This document shows positions 58,590 to 64,000 of a DNA stretch of 64,000 nucleotides, piece by piece (the stretch's first letter is position 1; each line of letters starts with the position of its first letter). A program made the position numbers and the translations under genes. Below the pieces are notes generated by a model that saw nothing but the letters and a program-made list of their open reading frames with translations, was not told where the DNA came from and searched no databases. The stretch comes from Stomorhina lunata (taxonomy: Eukaryota > Arthropoda > Insecta > Diptera > Rhiniidae). Location: positions 133,349,940 to 133,413,939 of the forward strand of contig OW121740.1 in assembly GCA_933228675.1 (NCBI GenBank), written 5' to 3'.

Positions 58590-61260
58590 ATATACAAAAT
58601 TATACGATATTACTTTTTTTTAAAGAAAATTTAACAATAATAAAATTTTGTATAGAAAACATTACGCTATTTAAATTTTATATAGCAAATTTTACGATAT
58701 TATAATTTTTAATCGAAAATTTTACGATATTAAATTCACGATACTAAAATTTTATAAAGAAGTTTTATAGTTTTTAAATTTTCTCTAACAAAATTTAAAT
58801 TTTGTATAAAAAATTTTACGATATTAAAATTTTGTGTAGAAAATTTTAAAATATTAAAATTTTCTATATAAAATTTTACGACATTAAAACTTTCTAAAAA
58901 AAATTCTACGATATTAAAATATTCCATAAAAAATATTACGATATTAAAATATTGTAAAGAATAAGATATTAAAATTTTATATAGAACATTTTCAATAGAA
59001 TATTTTACTGTATAATAATTTTCTATGAAAAATTTTACGATATTAAAATTTTCTATAGAAAATTGTTCGATATTCAAATTTTCTGTAGAAAATTTTACGA
59101 TATTAAAATTTCATATAGAAAACTTAACAATTTTAAAATTGACTATAAAAAATTTTAGGACATTCAAATTTTCTAGAAAAAATTTTACGACAATTAAATT
59201 TTCTAAAGAAAATTTTTTGATATGAAAATTTTTCAATATTAAAATCTTATATATAAAAAATGTTACGATATTCAAATTTCATATGGAAAATTTTACGATA
59301 TTTAAATTTTATATATTTAAACTTTGTATAGAAAATTTTATAATATTAAAATTTAATGTCGAAAATTTTGCGATAATAAAATTTTCTAAAGAATATTTTA
59401 CGATAATAAAATTTTCTATAGAAAAATTTTGTTATATGAAAATTTTTCAATATTAAAATTTTATATAAAAAATGTTATAATATTAAAATTTTATATAGAA
59501 AATTTTACGATATTAAAATTTTCTATAGAAACTTTTACTATATTAAAATTTTCTATAGAAAATTTTAAGATATTAAAATTTTCTATAGAAAATTTTACGA
59601 TATTAATATTTCATACAGATAATTTTACGATATTAAAATTTTTTATAGAAAATTTTGTGATATTAAAATTTTATATCGAATATTTTACGATAATAAATTT
59701 TTCAATATTAAAATTTGATATAAAAATGTTATAATATTAAAATTTTTTATAAAACATTTTAATATAGTAAAATCTTCTATAGAAAATTTTACGATATTAA
59801 TATTTCATACAGATAATTTTACGATATTAAAATGTTTTATAAAAAATTTTACGATATTAAAATTTTCTATAGAAAATTATACGATATTAAAATTTTCTAT
59901 AGAAAATTATACGATATTGAAATTTTCTTAAGAAAATTATACGATATTGAAATTTTCTTAAGAAAATTTTACGATATTTAAAGTTTATAAAGGAAATTTC
60001 ATATAGAAAATTTTACGATATTAAAATTTTATATAGAAGAATTTACGGTACTAATATTTTATATAGAAAATTTTACGATATTAAGATTTTCTGTAGAAAA
60101 TTTTACGATATTGAAATTTTCTTAGGAAAATTTTGCGATATCTAAATTTTCTACAGAAAATTTTACGATATTAAAATTTTGTATAAAAAAGTTTATGAAA
60201 TTAAAATTTTGTATAAAAAAAAATTACGATATTAAAATTTTGTATAAAAAAAATTACGATATTAAAAATTTGTATAGAAAATTTTACGATATTAAAATTT
60301 TGTAAAGAAATTTTTCGATATTGAAATTTTCTCTATAAAATTTTAAGATATTAAAATTGTGTAAAAAAAAATTTACGATATTAAAATTTTATATAGAAAA
60401 TTTTACGATATTAAAATTTTATATAGAAAATTTTACGATATTAAATTTTACGACATTTAAAATTTTATATAGAAGATTTTACGATATTAAAATTTTCTAT
60501 AGAAAATTTCACGATATTAAAATTTTCTCTAGAAAATTTTACGATATTAAAATTTTCTATAGAAAATTTTACAATATTAAAATTTTCTGTAGAAAATTTT
60601 ACGACATTAACGTTTTATATGGAAAATTTTACGATATTAAAGTTTTATATAAAAAATTTTACGACATTAAAATTTTATATAGAAAATTTTACGATATTAA
60701 AATTTTATATAGAAAAATTCTTTAGAAAATTTTAAGATATTAATTTCACGATATTAAAATTTTCTATAGAAAATTTTACGATATTAAAATTTTCTATGGA
60801 AAAGTTTACGATATAAAGGAAAAATTTCTATAATCAAAAATTCTACAGAAAATTTATGATATGAGAATTTTTTTATCGAAAGTTTTTTCTACAAATAAAA
60901 TTTCTATAAGAAATTTCTATAGAAAATTTTACGACATTTTTACGATATCAAAAGTTTTTTATAAAACAAAATTTGATAAGAAAATTTTACGATATTAGAA
61001 ATTTTTCTTTAAAAGTTTTACTGTATTAGTTACTTTCTATTGAAAATTCTACTGTATTAGATAGGCCCTTTAAAAAAAATTCTACGATCTGACAAATTGT
61101 CCACAAAAAAATTTACGATGTGAAAAATTTTCCATAAAAAACTTATTTGAAAGAAAACTTTTAAGAAACTTTTTACGGTAAGAGAAATTTTCTGTGGATA
61201 ATTTTGCGATGATAAAAATTTTCTGTAGGAAATATTACGATATTTGAAATTTTCTATAGA
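58590..61260. repeat. 30-bp minisatellite (ACGATATTAAAATTTTCTAT + AGAAAATTTT)
   Basis: About 85 degenerate 30-bp units. The centre AAAATTTTCTATAGAAAA extends to a 22-bp perfect palindrome in the best units, so each unit can form its own hairpin. The longest open frames (113, 101 and 122 codons) are read through from the 30-bp period, which is a multiple of three, and are not genes. Confidence 0.94.
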
Positions 61261-62773
61261 AGCTTTTAATTTTATAGAAAAATTTAAGCAAAGACTTTAT
61301 AAAACACTAACATACATTAATTTGCGGCATGGTAGTTTTGAAAAGTCCCATAATGTATGTTTGTTTGTTTTTACTTTTGACAGAAAAAAATGTGCGGAGT
61401 GCAATATCTTTATATTATATTGTCTTTGATTTAAGTTTTTAGAAATTTTCTATAATATAAACTTTATGTTATTTATAAATTTTAGAAAAAACTAAAAAAT
61501 GCTTATTTTTTATAAAAAATTCAGGATATAGAGTATATTTAGGGATATTTTTTTTACTTTATTTTAATTCATTTCAAAAATTTCAATTATTTTTATAACT
61601 TTTTATAAATGCATTGATTGTATTTTCGGTTTGGTTTCAATTAAATATTAGTTCTTTTAAAATTGAACATATCCACATGTTAAAAATATGATTTAAAACA
61701 AAAAACCTAACAATTATTGTATATATTTAATTTTAATACCAAAAATAAATTACAAATTGGAATTTCATTTATTCGAATTGAAAATTTTGTTTTCTGTTTT
61801 AGATATTTCGGTTGGTATTTGTTTATATTTGTGTGTGTGTTTGTTTCAGTGGTCCCTTTTTGGTCCTTTTGAATGTTTTAGTTTTCAAATACTAAAACTC
61901 TTGGTTTCAAATTTCACATAACTTTTCAATTAGTTTTTACGAGAGTACATAACATTTATTTATTTGTTTGTATTTGTACAAGGATCTATATCTCTGTTTG
62001 TTTGTGTATGTGTGTATGTTTTAGTTGAGGTCTATGTAGATTTTTGGATTTGTGGTTATAATTGTGGTCAAGTGTTTGTTGTTATTTTTCCTATCCTTTT
62101 TTTTTTTTGTTTTGGTATTATTTACATTACTCCTGTGTAATATTTTGTTAGGAATTTGATATTGAAAACAAATCAAATGAAAGGTTAGAAGAAAACTTTT
62201 CGTTAAACTGCTATTGTGTGGATAAAATTTCAAGAGCAATGAACTTTTATTGTAAAGGTAATATTCAGTGCCTGGTTCTATTCGTAGTAGTGTTGGTGTT
62301 GATTTAGAGGAAAAAGTTTGAAGTGTAAATGTCTATACATTTTACACGGTAGGTGAGAGGTGATTTTGTATAAAAAGAGATTTTGGTAAGAGGATAACGA
62401 AATAATTTCAGATTTTTTTGTTAATAATCATGAAAATATTTATAAAGCTTAAAGCTTAAGAAATCTAAAAGCTTGAGTTGTAATCTTAATTATTTAAGAT
62501 AGATTTTAGAAAGTCTTTTAAATTATAATTAAAGCTTTTAAAACAGAAAAAAGCTCTTTTTTAAGTACTAAAAATAAAATCTTATTATTTGTCATATAAA
62601 TTTTATTTAATGAATTTTTAGCTTCTAAAAGCTTTAAACAACAATAAATCTCTATAGCAGCATAAAAAAAATTAAAATTGCATTTTGTTACTTACCCTTT
62701 AATACACTTGGATCTAATATTTTTCTTATTCTCCATATTTTGCTTTTTTTTTCTTCCTCTAAACACTTTTCAG
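61261..62773. other. AT-rich intron sequence before the FN3/FN4 exon
   Basis: Contains GT/TTG-rich stretches at about 61.83-62.04 kb. No array or transposon end recognised; a 72-codon minus-strand frame (62021-62239) has no domain. Confidence 0.55.
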
Positions 62774-63082
62774 TTGATTTTCCTGCTAAATTGGAAATAA
62801 AACGTACGTCAAATTTGGAAACATATTTACACACTCTGCACAAGGCAACCAATTACTCAATACGAGTGCTGGCGTATACGGCCACGGGCGATGGTATCGC
62901 CAGTCAACCGTTATATTGTCAAACTGAGGATGATGTACCCGATGCACCAGCCTCCATAAAAGCAGCTGCTCTAACAGCAGATTCTATTTTGATTTCGTGG
63001 CTGCCACCAAGAAATCGTAATGGTATTATCACACACTACACGGTCTATTCGAGGGAAGCTGGACGTAAGGGACAAGCCAAAT
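62774..63082 (+). CDS. Dscam-like exon: end of FN3, start of FN4
   Basis: The acceptor is cacttttcag and the donor is gtaagtat. It encodes DFPAKLEIKRTSNLETYLHT, then LHKATNYSIRVLAYTATGDG and IASQPLYCQTEDD to close FN3, and VPDAPASIKAAALTADSILI with SWLPPRNRNGIITHYTVYSR to open FN4. VPDAPA and the NGIITHYTVYSR motif are close to the corresponding Dscam FN4 start. NYS is a possible N-glycosylation site. This is the last coding exon in the window; the remainder of FN4 must lie beyond base 64000. Confidence 0.94.
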
Positions 63083-64000
63083 GTAAGTATGATTTCAATT
63101 TTAGAAACACTATCCTTGGTTTTAGAGGGGGAATTTTTTTCATTTCAATACTAATTCTTTTTGTGAAAGCTTAGACAGTAGAAATAAATTCCAATAAGTT
63201 GAAATGAAGTTTGTGGGAAAAAGCAGACTGAAAAAAAATTGTTCTTAATATATAGGCACAGTGGGGCTGACTGCAACTGACTAGAGACTTTCTAAGGCAA
63301 ATTTAAAAATATTACAAATTTAAATAGAAAATTTTGCGATATTAAATATTTCTATAAAAAAATTTACGATATTGCAAATTTTCTACAGAAAATTTTTTGA
63401 CATTGCAAGTTCTATAAAAATTTAAGATATTACAAATTTTCTATAGAAAATTTTACGATATAATAACTTTTCTATAAAAAGTTTTAAGATATTACAAATT
63501 TGCTTTAGAAAATTTTAAGATATTACAAATTTTCTATAGAAAATTTTACCATATTAAAAATTTTCTATAGAAAATTTTACGATATTCAAAATTTTCTATA
63601 GAAAATTTTACGATATTAAAATTTTCTATTTTACCATATAAAACATTTTACTAAAAGTTTTCTGTAGATAATTTTGCGATATTAAAAATTTTCTATTGAA
63701 AGTATTATGTTATTACAAATTTTCTATAGAAAATTTTACGATATTACAAATTTTTTATAGAAAATTGTACTATATTAAAGATTTTCTATAGAAAATTTTA
63801 CGATATAACAAATTTTTTATAGAAAATTTTACAATATAATAAATTTTCAATAGAAAATTTTACGATATTAAAAATTTTCTATAGAAAATTTTACGATATT
63901 CAAATTTTACGATATTAAAAATTTTCTATAGAAAATTTTATGATATTATACATTTTTAATAGAAATATTATAATTTTTTTATAGAAAATTTTACGATATT
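63083..64000 (+). other. Start of an intron within FN4
   Basis: Begins at donor gtaagtat and runs off the window. From about 63.30 kb it consists of the same 30-bp minisatellite family seen in the previous intron. Confidence 0.85.
63300..64000. repeat. 30-bp minisatellite, second array (runs off the window)
   Basis: Same family and orientation as 58.59-61.26 kb (AAAATTTTACGATATTAAAA and TTTCTATAG), about 23 units visible. Separated from the first array by an exon and unrelated intron sequence. Confidence 0.93.

Larger units (their letters stand above)
58371..62773 (+). other. Intron within FN3 (4.4 kb)
   Basis: Contains a 30-bp minisatellite from about 58.59 to 61.26 kb. The following 1.5 kb is AT-rich intron with some TG/TTTG-rich runs (61.83-62.03 kb). 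It ends in a strong pyrimidine tract and acceptor cacttttcag. No other element is recognised. Confidence 0.85.
24532..63082 (+). other. Dscam-family gene, internal part (Ig6 to start of FN4), 11 exons
   Basis: Span of the only host gene supported here. Eleven exons with GT-AG borders join in one continuous frame of 760 codons. They encode four Ig-C2 domains followed by FNIII repeats, in the order expected for Ig6-Ig9 and FN1-FN4 of a Dscam receptor. Family knowledge: Dscams are single-pass neuronal adhesion receptors with ten Ig and six FNIII domains that mediate homophilic recognition in axon and dendrite patterning. The sequence differs clearly from Dscam1 (for example FKFPKNLQEGGRAQITC in Ig7), and from my memory of Drosophila Dscam2. 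A Dscam3/Dscam4-type paralogue is my preference, without proof. Both gene ends are outside the window. Introns are from 282 bp to more than 24 kb, and the long ones are built mostly of repeats. Confidence 0.93.

Noticed and set aside
58736..60725. Frames of 66-122 codons on both strands, rich in F, I, K, Y
   Set aside because: Produced by a 30-bp AT-rich repeat unit; low complexity with no domain, and present on both strands.

Overview
This window is AT-rich eukaryotic nuclear DNA, very probably from a higher fly. The evidence is the GT-AG introns, the insect-type transposons (DD37E mariner, Helitrons, RTE-like and jockey/CR1-like LINEs, tRNA-derived SINEs) and a protein that reads as an insect Dscam. 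The species cannot be fixed from sequence alone; a calyptrate fly is an inference.

The only host gene I can support is the middle of one Dscam-family cell-adhesion receptor on the + strand. Eleven exons (24532-63082, 2,280 coding bases, 760 codons) join in frame. They encode Ig6, Ig7, Ig8, Ig9, fibronectin III domains FN1, FN2, FN3 and the start of FN4. Ig1-Ig5 must lie before base 1. The rest of FN4, Ig10, FN5-6, the membrane segment and the cytoplasmic tail must lie past base 64000. The protein differs from Dscam1 and does not match what I remember of Drosophila Dscam2, so a Dscam3/Dscam4-type paralogue is favoured but not proven. No tandem arrays of alternative exons of the Dscam1 kind were seen.

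The rest is intron, greatly enlarged by repeats. Bases 1-24531 are one intron (its 5' end is outside). It holds two arrays of a 31-bp minisatellite, a ~30-bp array, an 87/88-bp satellite, two arrays whose units reverse direction midway, a piggyBac-like MITE, a long-armed foldback element nested in a TA-flanked MITE, and copies of a ~790-bp dispersed repeat. The 25.4-31.3 kb intron has an LTR-like segment, a DD37E mariner with one frameshift, and a Helitron. The 32.0-36.2 kb intron is mostly a 32-bp minisatellite. The 36.4-48.2 kb intron holds decayed LINEs and a 5.85-kb element with CACTA-like ends. That element contains a MITE, the dispersed repeat, and a Helitron that itself contains a second Helitron. 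Each intron from 49 to 64 kb carries its own ~30-bp array.

Tandem arrays fill about 19 kb, roughly 30% of the window. Many have units of 29-32 bp with a self-complementary core. The points most worth checking are the nested Helitrons that carry a tRNA-like module, an exon-like open segment at 40763-40892, the strand-switching arrays, and the recurrence of one minisatellite family in the same orientation in three introns.
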